From Verrucomicrobiales bacterium (lineage in GTDB: Bacteria > Verrucomicrobiota > Verrucomicrobiia > Verrucomicrobiales > DEV007): a stretch of DNA of 64,000 bases. The stretch is taken from NCBI GenBank assembly GCA_002726915.1, contig PBSY01000058.1:1-64000 (forward strand). The letters run 5' to 3'. The notes beneath the pieces were generated by a model. The model saw only the letters and a list, made by a program, of their open reading frames with translations, was not told the DNA's origin and searched no databases. Below, piece by piece: positions 1 through 9,315 of the stretch. The position numbers were made by a program, and so were the translations under genes. Each line of letters opens with the position of its first letter. Position 1 is the first letter of the stretch.

Positions 1-849
1 GGCATCTATGGCTACAGCCTCAATGTCGACGGACTGAAAATACTGGATCCGGGTAACCCCTCGAGTAAGCCCATGCGTACGCCAAAAACGAGCATCCTTT
101 ATCTCCCGGGCAATCATGTTTTCGACTTCAAAGACGTCCCTCATGGCACAGTTCATCTTCATGGCTATCATTCCAAGCCAATTGATCGCTATCGTGAAGT
201 TCGCGTCTACACACCTCCCGGCTACGAGACTAGCAAGGATCATTACCCCCTCCTTGTCCTTCAGCACGGCCATAGTGACGGAGGTGAAACGTGGACCACC
301 TATGGCAAAGCTCATTGGATCCTCGATAACCTGATTGCCGAAGGCAATGCCAAACCAATGATCGTGTTGATGGCAGACGGTCACCCCATCCCTGAGTCCT
401 TCGGAAACGGCCGCTCGCCGGAAAATACCGATGAACTCCGGACTGACCTCCTTGGGGTTGCGATCCCCCTGGTTGAAGAACTCTACCGAGTTAAACCGGG
501 TCGGATGAATCGCGCCATCACCGGCCTTTCCATGGGTGGTTTACACTCTCTCACCATTGGACTCAACGAACTCAACACTTTCGCTTCGATTGGAGCATTC
601 AGCGCGGCGGCTCCGGAATTAGAAGCCATCTCGCAAGCGCTAAGCTCCCCCTCTCAAACAAATGATCAGCTCAAACTATTATGGATTGCGATCGGTGAAG
701 ACGACTTTCTTTTGGAAGGAAACAAGCAATTAATTAAGGCATTCGATTCCGCTGACATTCGCTATAAATGGACACTCAGCGAAGGTGGGCACAGTTGGCC
801 AATTTGGCGCGATTACCTGTCAAAATTTGCTCCTTTACTCTTTAGGTAA
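1..849 (+). CDS. Secreted alpha/beta-hydrolase esterase (Fes/feruloyl-esterase-like), 5' truncated by window edge
   Basis: The frame is open from base 1, so the start lies outside the window; the ATG at 73 is internal. The first ~25 residues (GYSLNVDGLKILDPGNP) resemble the end of the CBM48-like beta-sandwich that precedes many esterases of the enterochelin-esterase/feruloyl-esterase (esterase D-like) group. The catalytic part shows an HGHSDGG oxyanion region, the nucleophile elbow GLSMGG (Ser near codon 177 of the visible part) and a late GGHSW supplying the catalytic His. The likely role is hydrolysis of ester substituents on plant or algal polysaccharide outside the cytoplasm. It is followed after 19 nt by a DUF1080 gene on the same strand, so the two are probably co-transcribed. 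Substrate cannot be told from sequence. Confidence 0.85.
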   Translation, partial: GIYGYSLNVDGLKILDPGNPSSKPMRTPKTSILYLPGNHVFDFKDVPHGTVHLHGYHSKPIDRYREVRVYTPPGYETSKDHYPLLVLQHGHSDGGETWTTYGKAHWILDNLIAEGNAKPMIVLMADGHPIPESFGNGRSPENTDELRTDLLGVAIPLVEELYRVKPGRMNRAITGLSMGGLHSLTIGLNELNTFASIGAFSAAAPELEAISQALSSPSQTNDQLKLLWIAIGEDDFLLEGNKQLIKAFDSADIRYKWTLSEGGHSWPIWRDYLSKFAPLLFR

Positions 850-868
850 ATCGCTATCCTAACCATCC

Positions 869-1549
869 ATGAAGCGGTCTGCGCTAACCCTATTACTCTC
901 TCTTTTACTCAATCCCCTCTTTTCCGAAGACGGGTTTGCTTTCATCTTCAATGGCAAAGATCTCTCCGGTTGGGACAGCAAGCCTGGTTGCTGGGAAGTG
1001 CGGGATGGAGAAATTTGGTGTACGGGAATTTCGGATGTGAAAAATTGGCTGGTCTGGCGTGAGGATCAACCCGAAGACTTCGTGCTCAAGATGGAATTTC
1101 GCTGGGAAAGGGGGAACTCTGGAGTTCAGGTTCGCAGTGAAGATCTCGGTGAATGGATGATTTATGGTTATCAGGTTGAAGTCGCGAGTCAGGAAAAAAT
1201 GGGCCTCTGGCATCACTCCCTGCTCGACAAAGAAAGCCCCAAACGCGAAGCCCGCCACCTCATGGCCCTCGCTGGTGAAGAGGTGACCATTGACAAATCC
1301 GGCAAAAAAACTCTCAAGCAAATCGCCGACGCAGAGGAAACCAAAGCTCACTTCAAGGAGGCTGGGTGGAACAAAATGGAAATTATCGCCGACGGAGATA
1401 CCCTCACCCAGAAGATCAACGGCGTTGTCTTCTCCATCGTCACCGATTACGACGACGAGTTAAGTCGCCGCAAAGGCTTCATTGCATTTCAAGATCACGG
1501 TAAAGGCTGCAATGTGGCCTTCAGGAACATCCAGCTTAAGAAAAACTAA
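869..1549 (+). CDS. Secreted DUF1080 protein (3-keto-disaccharide hydrolase family)
   Basis: 226 residues with an N-terminal signal peptide (MKRSALTLLLSLLLNPLFS). The family opening FNGKDLSGWDS is followed by GCWEVRDGEIWCTG and the central core with GNSGVQVRSE, all hallmarks of the concanavalin-like DUF1080 fold. Characterised members cleave 3-keto-glycosides made by sugar 3-dehydrogenases; this substrate is inferred from family only. The gene lies 19 nt after an esterase gene and converges on an autotransporter gene. The 27-nt space between the two stops holds a short inverted repeat (AGTATC/GATACT). The protein is short for the family and contains just the one domain. It is one of three intact DUF1080 genes in the window. 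Confidence 0.9.
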   Translation: MKRSALTLLLSLLLNPLFSEDGFAFIFNGKDLSGWDSKPGCWEVRDGEIWCTGISDVKNWLVWREDQPEDFVLKMEFRWERGNSGVQVRSEDLGEWMIYGYQVEVASQEKMGLWHHSLLDKESPKREARHLMALAGEEVTIDKSGKKTLKQIADAEETKAHFKEAGWNKMEIIADGDTLTQKINGVVFSIVTDYDDELSRRKGFIAFQDHGKGCNVAFRNIQLKKN

Positions 1550-1576
1550 AAGTATCGAGATACTTGCTGCGCTGCT

Positions 1577-3781
1577 CTAGAAATTGAGGCGCGCACCGAA
1601 GGTTCCGCCGTGCGAAGAGTAGTCATCGGAACCCAAGACTCCGAAGTAACCCACTTCAAAAGTCCAACCGACTAGACGATCACTTCCAATTTCAAAACCT
1701 ACTTGGAGGACTCCACGATCATCGTTCGCCGCCAACGATGTCACGGAGAATTCAGGGAGGAGCCCAACTGTTCCCAGTCCTCCTTCATAAGTACTGCTGC
1801 CACTGAAGGCGTGCCACCATGCGAGTTCTGCGCGAGGACGAATCCAACCATTCGGCAGTTGGCGAAAACCAGTAACGCTCATGCCAAGAACGGTCTGGAA
1901 TTCTGCGATCGAGTCATCATCAAGACGCAGCGCCGTTCCTACCGATCCCTGCTCGAAGAATCCATTTACTGAATGAAAATTCATCGTAAAACCGAGATAT
2001 GGCGTGACTCGAATACCTTTATCAACACCCCCCATAAGAAAATCTCGCCCGGTCTGACCATAAATAAATCCGCCAAACGATTCCGTATCCCCCCTCATTA
2101 CATTGCCGAACGCATCCTGTCGAATCGAAGCGACATCCTGAAGACCAAGCGCACCTACGACATTGGCAAAAGCATCACCTCTGCGAAACTGGGCATTTAG
2201 ACCAATCCAGCCGCCATCATTCTTCAGGATGCTACCGAAACTGTCGACTCGACCATCACTGCGGGAATAACCTCCAAAACCTCCGAGATACCAATCGTTG
2301 CCCAGATCATTCCCGCGGCCAAACAGCAAAGATGTGTTCTCATAATCCGCATCAGCGCGCACCCCGTTGGCATTCTGTTGGGATGCACCCACATAACTGG
2401 TTAACCAGATATTGTCTTCTTCGCCCGTCTCCGCAACCGCGATACCGCCCTGAATTTCTTTGGCCCCCAAAAGGTTATTCTGAATTGCTCTCTGGTTCGA
2501 CGACAACTGGCCAGAGGTATCCACACGCAGGGATGAGAACTGATTCGAAAAGAGATGAAAGAAATTGATGTCCTGCTGTCTCGCAAAATCCCTTACTGTG
2601 TTCTGAAGATTTTGTCCGGAGGAGTTTGCGACAATTTCGTCTAGACTCGATGCGTCGGCATCATTGAGCGCTTTCAAAAACTCACGAAACTCGTCACGAA
2701 GGCCCTGCACATTGTCCAGTGCGGAGGTGTAGTTCCCGAGGCCAACACCAGATATCAGGCTGTCATAAGAAATCAGGCTAGCAGGACTGAGTTGAATATC
2801 ACTAACGTTCTCCCAGGCAATGGTCTCACCAAAGAGGACAATTGATCCCGTCGCGGGATCTGCGGTAGCCAGCGCTGCCAATTCCGCTTTTTTAGCCGAG
2901 TTAATACCTCGGATATTTTCAAAACGAACCACTTGATCGGGGAATAAACTTCCCTCCGGGCCAGGAGCGAGGCTAATCGGTCCCTGAAGATGGGAAGGTC
3001 CGGAGAGAATCACGGTCGATGGGGCGCCAAGAAGATTAATCGAAAAATCTCTTCCTGTGATGCGACCGCCATAATTTGTGATAACTCCAGACGAACTAAT
3101 CCCATCGATCCCGGCGAAATCCGAACCTTCAATAATACCGCAGTTGAAGATATCACCTGTAAAATCCGTGAGCACATAAACACCAGTATCACGGCTCTTG
3201 ATCGTTCCGTTGTTCACGATACTACCGGAGGCATCTCCTGCAAAAATACCCTCAAAGACTCCAGAGATGGTTCCGTTGTTGCGAATTATCCCATCTAAGC
3301 TCCCTCCAATCTCTACCCCGGACAAATTTCCGGATATTGTCCCGTTATTCTCTAGCAGGCCATCTAAAGCTACCGTAACCACTCCCGAGAAGTCGGTTGA
3401 TGTGGTGCTAGAACTGGACTCGAACGTCAACGTCAATCCCGAAACTTCAGGGTCAATGTCAATAGCAGCACCACTCAGACCAGCATCGGTTACGCTCAAA
3501 TCTCCTTGGAACGTGATTGAACTCCCAAAATTCAGGCCTCCAAAGAACGCATTGTTAATCTGAATATTGCTGTCACCAACTGTAAACTGTTGCGCTCTAA
3601 GCACCGGAGAAGCACAAAGAAATAAAAAGCAAACAAGCAGAAAAGGAGGGTAGCCTTTCACGCTCAATTTTGGCACTGCCAATATCTTAATTGAGCAAGA
3701 ACGATGGCGGTACACTTCTCCTAAGCGGGCAAAACATCCCGTAAAAAATAACGTGAGTTCTATGACTTTTTGCGAACGCAT
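1577..3781 (-). CDS. Autotransporter with NNGTI-repeat passenger and C-terminal beta-barrel
   Basis: 734 residues from an ATG at 3781, seven bases after the sulfatase stop and preceded by AAGGGA about 11 nt upstream. The hydrophobic signal core lies at residues 45-62, so the leader is unusually long. A GTG at 3661 (VKGYPPFLLV) would give a normal-length signal peptide and is the main alternative. Residues 65-270 form a passenger with repeated NNGTISG-type strands (near 145, 168 and 190), typical of beta-helical autotransporters. Residues ~300-455 are a linker, and ~455-734 a 12-strand-type autotransporter barrel with alternating aromatic strands. The chain ends RLNF; a terminal Phe is the usual outer-membrane assembly signal. 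The close spacing suggests coupling to the sulfatase gene upstream. The function of the passenger is unknown. Confidence 0.85.
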   Translation of the reverse strand: MRSQKVIELTLFFTGCFARLGEVYRHRSCSIKILAVPKLSVKGYPPFLLVCFLFLCASPVLRAQQFTVGDSNIQINNAFFGGLNFGSSITFQGDLSVTDAGLSGAAIDIDPEVSGLTLTFESSSSTTSTDFSGVVTVALDGLLENNGTISGNLSGVEIGGSLDGIIRNNGTISGVFEGIFAGDASGSIVNNGTIKSRDTGVYVLTDFTGDIFNCGIIEGSDFAGIDGISSSGVITNYGGRITGRDFSINLLGAPSTVILSGPSHLQGPISLAPGPEGSLFPDQVVRFENIRGINSAKKAELAALATADPATGSIVLFGETIAWENVSDIQLSPASLISYDSLISGVGLGNYTSALDNVQGLRDEFREFLKALNDADASSLDEIVANSSGQNLQNTVRDFARQQDINFFHLFSNQFSSLRVDTSGQLSSNQRAIQNNLLGAKEIQGGIAVAETGEEDNIWLTSYVGASQQNANGVRADADYENTSLLFGRGNDLGNDWYLGGFGGYSRSDGRVDSFGSILKNDGGWIGLNAQFRRGDAFANVVGALGLQDVASIRQDAFGNVMRGDTESFGGFIYGQTGRDFLMGGVDKGIRVTPYLGFTMNFHSVNGFFEQGSVGTALRLDDDSIAEFQTVLGMSVTGFRQLPNGWIRPRAELAWWHAFSGSSTYEGGLGTVGLLPEFSVTSLAANDDRGVLQVGFEIGSDRLVGWTFEVGYFGVLGSDDYSSHGGTFGARLNF

Positions 3782-3788
3782 ACAAATA

Positions 3789-5219
3789 TCATCCCTTCTT
3801 TTTCGACTTCGCTCTAGCCTCTCCCTCCGATGTCTTGCTACCATTTGCAAAGACAGGAATTGGCTCGCTCACGGAGTAGGGTTCTCGATGTGGCACTAAT
3901 TTGTCACCTTGTGACTTCGTCCAGGCTGCCAACTCTGCCCTCATCTCTTTGACCTGACCGGCATACTCCGGATTGCCAGCAAGATTATTCAACTCCAGTG
4001 GATCTTTCTCCAGATCAAAGAACTCGAATTCTTTTCGCGTGTAATAACGTTTTACGATTTCTGCCGCTTTTGAGTCTTTCTTCGCCGCTTCGTCCCACGA
4101 ATCCCAGTAGGCTCCAGCACCATCCTTACGAAGCCTATCACTGTGGTTGGTGTGGTAGGCGTCAGGGCAGAGGTTGTGGATATATTTGTATTTCCCAATA
4201 CGAAGACTCCTCATCGGAAATATATTCATATGGTTATCTCCCGTATGGGTCGTGAAAATCTTTTCGCGATGCTTTTTAGATTCGCCTAACAGGACCGATT
4301 TGAACGATCTTCCGTCAATCCCCCAGGATACCTTCCCGCCGGCCGCATCAATGAGCGTTGGCAACAAATCAACCCAGCTAGTCATCGCATTGGTCCGCGT
4401 GCCGGGTTCAATGTGACCGGGCCAAACAACGATCATGGGAACACGGGTGCCATAGTCGTAAAGGTTCCACTTACCGCGAGGCCATTGACCACCGTGATCA
4501 CTGGTAAAAAGGAAGATGAAGTTGTCGCCGAACTTTTCCTTCGCAAAGTTGTAGATCCTCCCCATCTCGGCATCCATTCCAGATACGTCAGTCAGGTAAC
4601 GCGCCCAGTGCTCCCGCGTTTTTGGAGTGTCGATCAAGAAAGAAGGTAAGGTCACTTCATCCGGCTCATAAGTGAATTCATGGCCCCACGCGACATGCGG
4701 CCGTCGATCACCAACTAAAAGGCAAACAGGCCTGTCGATTTTATTATCTTCAAAGTAAGGGATTACTTTTTCATGCATTCCCTCTGCCTGAGAGGAAAAA
4801 TGGTCTCCGCCCGGAAATCTCATCCGCCCGTGACCGACCTTCCCGAAGGCAGCAATGTGATAACGCAGATCCTTTAAGATTGTTGTCAGATATTTTGTGT
4901 TCTCTTTGGGAACAGAGTGATTCGGATGGGCCCCGTGCCTGGCTGGCATCAGCCCTGTGAGAAAAGAATATCGGTTCGGACAGCAAGAAGGCGAAGCGAC
5001 ATAGGCATTATCAAACACCATACCGTCTGCCGCGAGCCGATCCATCGTCGGAGTCCTAGCGTCCACGGAGCCGTGAATCGAAGTATCAAGCCTACCCAGA
5101 TCGTCCGAGAGAAAGACCACTAGATTCAAGGGCTCATTGCTCTGTGCCGGTTGGCTGGAGAGAAAAGCGAGCCAAATAAGCAAAATGGAGACCAAACTGC
5201 CAACTTGTAAAGATGCCAT
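3789..5219 (-). CDS. Secreted sulfatase (S1 family, iduronate-2-sulfatase/choline-sulfatase-like)
   Basis: 476 residues. The signal peptide (to about residue 27) precedes NLVVFLSDDLG, the first metal-binding aspartates. The formylglycine motif is C79-C-P-N-R83 followed by YSFLTG, so the canonical CxPxR is kept with Asn in place of Ser. Further family marks are FLFTSDHGG, the second metal site, and KWNLYDYGTRVPMIVVWPG. The C-terminal part holds LEKDPLELNNLAGNP, usual for secreted S1 sulfatases. It would remove sulfate esters from a carbohydrate outside the cytoplasm after Cys-to-formylglycine conversion; no formylglycine-generating enzyme lies in this window. Its TGA stop sits just before the autotransporter ATG, and its 5' side is a long empty region that should hold the promoter. 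Confidence 0.93.
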   Translation of the reverse strand: MASLQVGSLVSILLIWLAFLSSQPAQSNEPLNLVVFLSDDLGRLDTSIHGSVDARTPTMDRLAADGMVFDNAYVASPSCCPNRYSFLTGLMPARHGAHPNHSVPKENTKYLTTILKDLRYHIAAFGKVGHGRMRFPGGDHFSSQAEGMHEKVIPYFEDNKIDRPVCLLVGDRRPHVAWGHEFTYEPDEVTLPSFLIDTPKTREHWARYLTDVSGMDAEMGRIYNFAKEKFGDNFIFLFTSDHGGQWPRGKWNLYDYGTRVPMIVVWPGHIEPGTRTNAMTSWVDLLPTLIDAAGGKVSWGIDGRSFKSVLLGESKKHREKIFTTHTGDNHMNIFPMRSLRIGKYKYIHNLCPDAYHTNHSDRLRKDGAGAYWDSWDEAAKKDSKAAEIVKRYYTRKEFEFFDLEKDPLELNNLAGNPEYAGQVKEMRAELAAWTKSQGDKLVPHREPYSVSEPIPVFANGSKTSEGEARAKSKKKG

Positions 5220-6197
5220 GATATTATTGTCAACTTAATCAATCCAATTGTATACTAACAAATCAGTTTAAACAAAAGACGACACCAGTGATCGAGCCCT
5301 CCTTTGTTAGTGATTGTTGACGACCGAAAGGAAAAAGTCGGGACGAATTCTAAGACGATCAAGAGAGCCAAGATCTGTAATGGATAACACTCGAAAGCCC
5401 TGTCCTACCGAGATTGGCGCGCTTTTAAGTTACCTGCACGGGTCAACTCATCACCGGCTACCCTTATCTGACATTTTGCTCACAGCGAAGCGGCGTCGTG
5501 CTTGATAGGCGCGGAACCCCTCAATTCCGAAACCAAGAGGCTCGGAAAATGGGCAAAATAAACCATCTTTTTGATCTATTACTCAAGAGGCTAAATCTTC
5601 AGACAAAGAATTAAGAGAAACCGACCTCGATTCAAAAACCCCTAATTCGGGAAAAATGCTTAACTTACCCCCCCGTTTGGGTTATCCGAGAGCTCAAGGC
5701 GGGATAATTTTAATTATGATATTTATGATTATTATTGACTTACCTGACGTCTTATGGAAGGGTCATAATTATCAGTCGGTTCGCCCGGCCTTACTTTCAC
5801 TTCATTAACGTTGATCTTGTTCCCTGTTCGCAGGCTGCTATACTTGTCTTGCGGATTGGGCTTCTCACCTCCCCTTTGGTCGTCCTTCCGAAAAACTTTC
5901 AAACAAACAGAAAAGACGATTCTGAGCCCGGCCAACACTGCACCTCATTAAACCGAGGGTAGAGAACGGACCCAGAACTTGGGGTTGGTGAGGAGAAAAG
6001 ATCTGCAAAAATACAGCACCCTCAAAACCAATTTTTTTAACAAACGGCAATTTCTTACCTCCTCATCAATTTAAGAAAACTGAGTTCCACAGACCGCATG
6101 CCTTCCAGCCCGCCGGTATCGACACCAAAGGTGACTGCTTCCTAAACTCAGCATCAAAAAATTTCCTCCCAACAAATAAAATAGATAATAGGAAATA
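5220..6197. other. Long intergenic region, 978 nt, no convincing gene
   Basis: AT-richer than its surroundings, with frequent stops in all frames. A 68-codon minus-strand frame at 5732-5938 begins with GTG and a short hydrophobic stretch followed by charged residues; I do not recognise it and give it little weight. The stretch separates a leftward sulfatase gene from a rightward prepilin gene, so it must carry promoters for both. Together with the decayed sulfatase downstream it suggests a locally eroding region. Confidence 0.6.
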
Positions 6198-6587
6198 ATG
6201 AAACTGACTAAAACAAACAAGCAAGCGGGGCTTACCCTGATTGAGATCACTCTGGTCATTGCCGTATTACTCGGCCTCATCAGCGTGCTTTTTATCGGAG
6301 TTTCTGCCTACAAAGAGGGTTCCAATCGGGCGAAGTGCATCTTGAACATGTCAAACGTTCAAAAAGCGGTACGCGCCTACCAGAACCTCTACGAGAAATC
6401 CGAAGGAGATACTCTGGCCCTTACCGACCTCGTCGGCACTGGCAAACTCATCGAGACTGCCCCAATATGCCCGAGTCAGGGGACCTACTCAGTCGCTGGC
6501 AACGTTCCCCCTGTTGGAACTGTTTACCTTACCTGCTCGCTAAGCGCGAGTAATGACCACGTGCCAAACACCGTCACGGGTTGGTAG
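6198..6587 (+). CDS. Type IV pilin-like / type II secretion pseudopilin
   Basis: 129 residues beginning MKLTKTNKQAG followed by LTLIEITLVIAVLLGLISVLF. This is a prepilin peptidase site (cleavage after Gly, then hydrophobic stretch with Glu at +5 relative to the cut), so the mature protein would be N-methylated at Leu. The rest is a short globular head with two cysteines (ICPSQ and LTCSLS) that could form the C-terminal disulfide loop of pilins. The ATG is preceded by AGGAA about 5 nt upstream. No other pilus or secretion gene is nearby, so it is an orphan pseudopilin. In PVC genomes such proteins are common and mostly uncharacterised. Confidence 0.8.
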   Translation: MKLTKTNKQAGLTLIEITLVIAVLLGLISVLFIGVSAYKEGSNRAKCILNMSNVQKAVRAYQNLYEKSEGDTLALTDLVGTGKLIETAPICPSQGTYSVAGNVPPVGTVYLTCSLSASNDHVPNTVTGW

Positions 6588-6610
6588 ATCCAATACTCTT
6601 CAAACGAGTT

Positions 6611-6660
6611 ATTCCTCGGCCCCATCAGTCCACAACGAGGTTTCTTTCGGGCCGAGGAAT
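6611..6660. repeat. Perfect 12-bp inverted repeat downstream of the prepilin gene
   Basis: ATTCCTCGGCCC at 6611-6622 is perfectly complementary to GGGCCGAGGAAT at 6649-6660, with a 26-nt loop. A second small hairpin (GAACC/GGTTC) follows at about 6669-6685. No T-run follows, so it is not a classical intrinsic terminator. It could be a 3'-UTR processing structure, a bidirectional transcription barrier or the remains of a small mobile element. Confidence 0.65.
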
Positions 6661-6797
6661 GCCTACCTGAACCGTTCTTAAGGTTCGGTGACCTTTGGTG
6701 AGGCCACAGACATCGCATGGTCAGTCGATTCACCTGAAGTTGAAACGGCAACAGCCTTTCACGACGACAAGACCGAGGATATACCACAAAGCCCTCG

Positions 6798-7237
6798 TCA
6801 CTCTTGTGTAGAGAGCTTCTTGGGATTCTCCACAAACGCAGCAGGCCGGCTGTTCTCCGAGATACCCTTCTCAAACGCCGCTATTTCTTTCATCAGTTGC
6901 CTCGCCACATCCCGATTGTCTGCCAGAACATTGTTTTTTCCCCTATATCTTCTGCAAGGTTGTAAAGAGTTTCCGGCTTGCCATCTCTAACATGCAACTT
7001 CCACTCACCGGATCGAATCGCCTCCAAATTAGTGAGACGATGATAGAAAAGGTTCTTATGTGGTGACTTGGCTTCGCCAGCCATAACTGACCACACATCC
7101 TTGCCGTCGATCACACGATCGACCGGCACCTTCGCTCCAGCCAGATTCGCGAAAGTCGGCAGCAGGTCCATGGCGGTCATGAGTTCATCGTTGTCTTCTC
7201 CGGCAGGAATTCTCCCGGGCCAGCGAATGCAAGGTCG
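6798..7237 (-). pseudogene. Decayed sulfatase, C-terminal third only, with frameshift
   Basis: The remaining frame reads RPCIRWPGRIPAG, then MDLLPTFANLAGAKVP, RSGEWKLHVRDGKPETLYNLAEDIGEK, all typical of the C-terminal third of S1 sulfatases. The N-terminal two thirds, with the metal site and formylglycine motif, is absent; a stop lies shortly upstream. A frameshift in a T-run on the plus strand (6934-6939) cuts the reading frame to a premature stop at 6893. Restoring one base continues as NNVLADNRDVARQL and on to a stop at 6798, which matches the usual DLADKHPEVVKRL tail. The gene cannot make an active enzyme. Confidence 0.8.
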
Positions 7238-7378
7238 CCCCGACCGACTTGAGAATGTAGCGTCGTGATGGTGGCTTTTGAAGCACGTTCATATATCAAA
7301 ATCACCCTGAGAGATTACGGACGAAAATCACCCAAAGACATGTCCTTTTGGGGCTAGATGAATGCAAACACCGGAGCC

Positions 7379-8233
7379 CTACCCGGCGAAAGCGACAGTC
7401 GGAAGCCCTCTTACTCCGGGCCTCACCGCAAAAAGATGCCCTGCTGCGGGCTCTTCCGGGTTCCCGAAACTGCCCGTCGTAATGTAGAGCGTTCCTAACT
7501 CATCCCCGCCAAAGGCACAGGAAGTAACGCCCGAAATCGGAAGTTCAACAGTTTCAAGAATCTCCCCTGTCGCTGGATTGAAGCAACGAACGCAACCACC
7601 ACGACAGAAAGCGATCCAGACGTGGTCATTTTCATCGATGGTCATGCCGTCAGGAGAGCCCTCAAGATCAATCGTATCGATCGCGACGCGCTCATTCGAA
7701 ATGCTTCCACTTTTGGGATCGTAATCGAATGCCCTTACTGTCTTGCTGGGTGTGTCGATGTAGTAGAAAGTCTCGCCATTCTTTGTCCAGGAAAGGCCAT
7801 TGGAGTTCGTTACGTTGGGGAATTGCTCGGTCAGTTCCAACTCTGTATCGAGTCGATAGAGGGCGGCGGCGCCTTTATTCTTCAATGTGCTGATCGTTCC
7901 TGCCCAGAGACGCCCCATGGGATCGCACTTACCATCGTTGAAACGGTTATCCGGTTTCTTGTCTGGCTCAGGATCGACGATAGCAGTCTTTTCTCCGGTC
8001 TCAGGATCAAAAAACGCGAGTCCGTTGTCGCCACCCATGATGAATCCTCCGCCTTCACGAGGGATTGCAAAGCCTACCCGCTCGCCGACTTCCCAAGCCC
8101 CTTCCTCGCCGCTACTGGGGTCGTAACTACGGATCCGGTGTCCTTCGATATCAACGTAGTAAACGCGCCCGTCAAACCAGAGGGGGCCTTCTCCCCATTT
8201 GGAGAGCGTTTTGGAAACGGCTTCAGCTTTCAT
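7379..8233 (-). CDS. SMP-30/gluconolactonase/LRE family protein, cytoplasmic
   Basis: 284 residues from the ATG at 8233 (MKAEAVSKTLSKWGEGPLW); an upstream in-frame start would add a poor, non-conserved leader. The six-bladed SMP-30 propeller signatures are present: GEGPLWFDGRVYYVDIEG with the metal-binding Glu, NRFNDGKCDPMGRLWAGT, TNSNGLSWTKNG and GSPDGMTIDENDHVWIA with the Asn/Asp metal ligands. No signal peptide is seen, so it probably acts in the cytoplasm, hydrolysing a sugar-derived lactone. The next gene upstream on the same strand (80 nt away) is an SDR dehydrogenase, and a dehydrogenase plus lactonase pair is a coherent oxidative sugar pathway. Confidence 0.93.
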   Translation of the reverse strand: MKAEAVSKTLSKWGEGPLWFDGRVYYVDIEGHRIRSYDPSSGEEGAWEVGERVGFAIPREGGGFIMGGDNGLAFFDPETGEKTAIVDPEPDKKPDNRFNDGKCDPMGRLWAGTISTLKNKGAAALYRLDTELELTEQFPNVTNSNGLSWTKNGETFYYIDTPSKTVRAFDYDPKSGSISNERVAIDTIDLEGSPDGMTIDENDHVWIAFCRGGCVRCFNPATGEILETVELPISGVTSCAFGGDELGTLYITTGSFGNPEEPAAGHLFAVRPGVRGLPTVAFAG

Positions 8234-8312
8234 AGTTGTCAAAAAACAGACTGCCCTCCTCAACCATCTTGAGCGGAATTGCAACACTCGTTAGGGTAGG
8301 CAGGCGCATCCA

Positions 8313-9095
8313 CTACTTCGGCCCAATATCCAAACCGTCCAGCCAAGGTATTGATATCTGAGGCGGCATACCACCAAACGGTTGATACTTAGGTAATTGG
8401 ATCATACTCACGCTATGAGGTTGGTTCGCAATGAAGAAAAGCGCGTCCCCACAATCCTCTGATTGAATCATCGCCTCGCAATGCTCGCGCTTAGGTTTTA
8501 CCGGTCGTTTGGCCACGAGCGGGGTATTCGCCTCACCTGGTGCATACTCGGAAAGGACGATATTAGAAGAGATCAACTGGGCACGCGCTGTGAACAGCAT
8601 GCCGTGCACCGCCCACTTGCTCGCCGTGTAGGGAACCCCAGCAAAAGAGTCAAAACCATGGCCGGCCGTCGAAGTCACTACTACGATCTTGCCGCCTCCG
8701 TTTTTCGCCATCGGTCCGGACACCGCATTGATCATATTGACCACACCAAGCACATTGATTTCCATGACGGATTTCCACGTCTCCTCTCCCGCAATCTTAG
8801 ACGGATCTTCATGAACCACAAAACGGTCAGCCGTATTAATCCCAGCCGTATGGATCAGCAGGTCCGGCGTACCGATCACCTTCATCGCATCGGCTATGCT
8901 GCCGGTGTTTGTCACATCGCAGGCAACCGGAACGATTCTTTCAGAAAGTGCAGCTGTCTTTTCCAGAGACTCCACCGTGCGACCAATAACAAAGGTGGCA
9001 GCTCCTGCATCAGCAAACTGCTTCGCCGCAGCTTGGCCCATTCCTCCGCCTCCTCCGGTGACAATTACGGTCGTGTCAGTCCAGTCGTTTCTCAT
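8313..9095 (-). CDS. Short-chain dehydrogenase/reductase (SDR)
   Basis: 260 residues with the Rossmann dinucleotide motif TGGGGGMG at 13-20, the Asn of NVLG (residues 114-117) and the catalytic set Ser142, Tyr156 and Lys160 in YTASK. It is a classical SDR of ordinary length. The absence of an early acidic residue after beta-2 (VIGRT) hints at NADP rather than NAD, but this is only suggestive. No signal peptide. Its substrate is unknown; the lactonase gene just downstream (80 nt) suggests a sugar or polyol whose oxidation yields a lactone. The C-terminal tail is longer than in minimal SDRs and Pro-rich. Confidence 0.92.
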   Translation of the reverse strand: MRNDWTDTTVIVTGGGGGMGQAAAKQFADAGAATFVIGRTVESLEKTAALSERIVPVACDVTNTGSIADAMKVIGTPDLLIHTAGINTADRFVVHEDPSKIAGEETWKSVMEINVLGVVNMINAVSGPMAKNGGGKIVVVTSTAGHGFDSFAGVPYTASKWAVHGMLFTARAQLISSNIVLSEYAPGEANTPLVAKRPVKPKREHCEAMIQSEDCGDALFFIANQPHSVSMIQLPKYQPFGGMPPQISIPWLDGLDIGPK

Positions 9096-9315
9096 TCCTC
9101 GAGTCTAGCGAAGGATCGTGACAGGTCCAATGGTTTGAATGGTAGGCCAATTACTTAAGTCGCAAATACTGAAGCTCTGAATTACCCCTGATAATCAAAC
9201 GAAACGGTTTGAGTCGGTGCAACGTTCACGAGAAAAGGAAAGCGTCCGCACCCTCGTAGCGTTGTTACGGAACGCCCCACCCTTCACCAACTGTTAGCTT
9301 CAGGATAAACAAAGG

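Noticed and set aside
5660..5700. Run of seven C with flanking AT-rich sequence as a phase-variable tract
   Set aside because: It lies in a non-coding stretch with no gene start near enough to be controlled.
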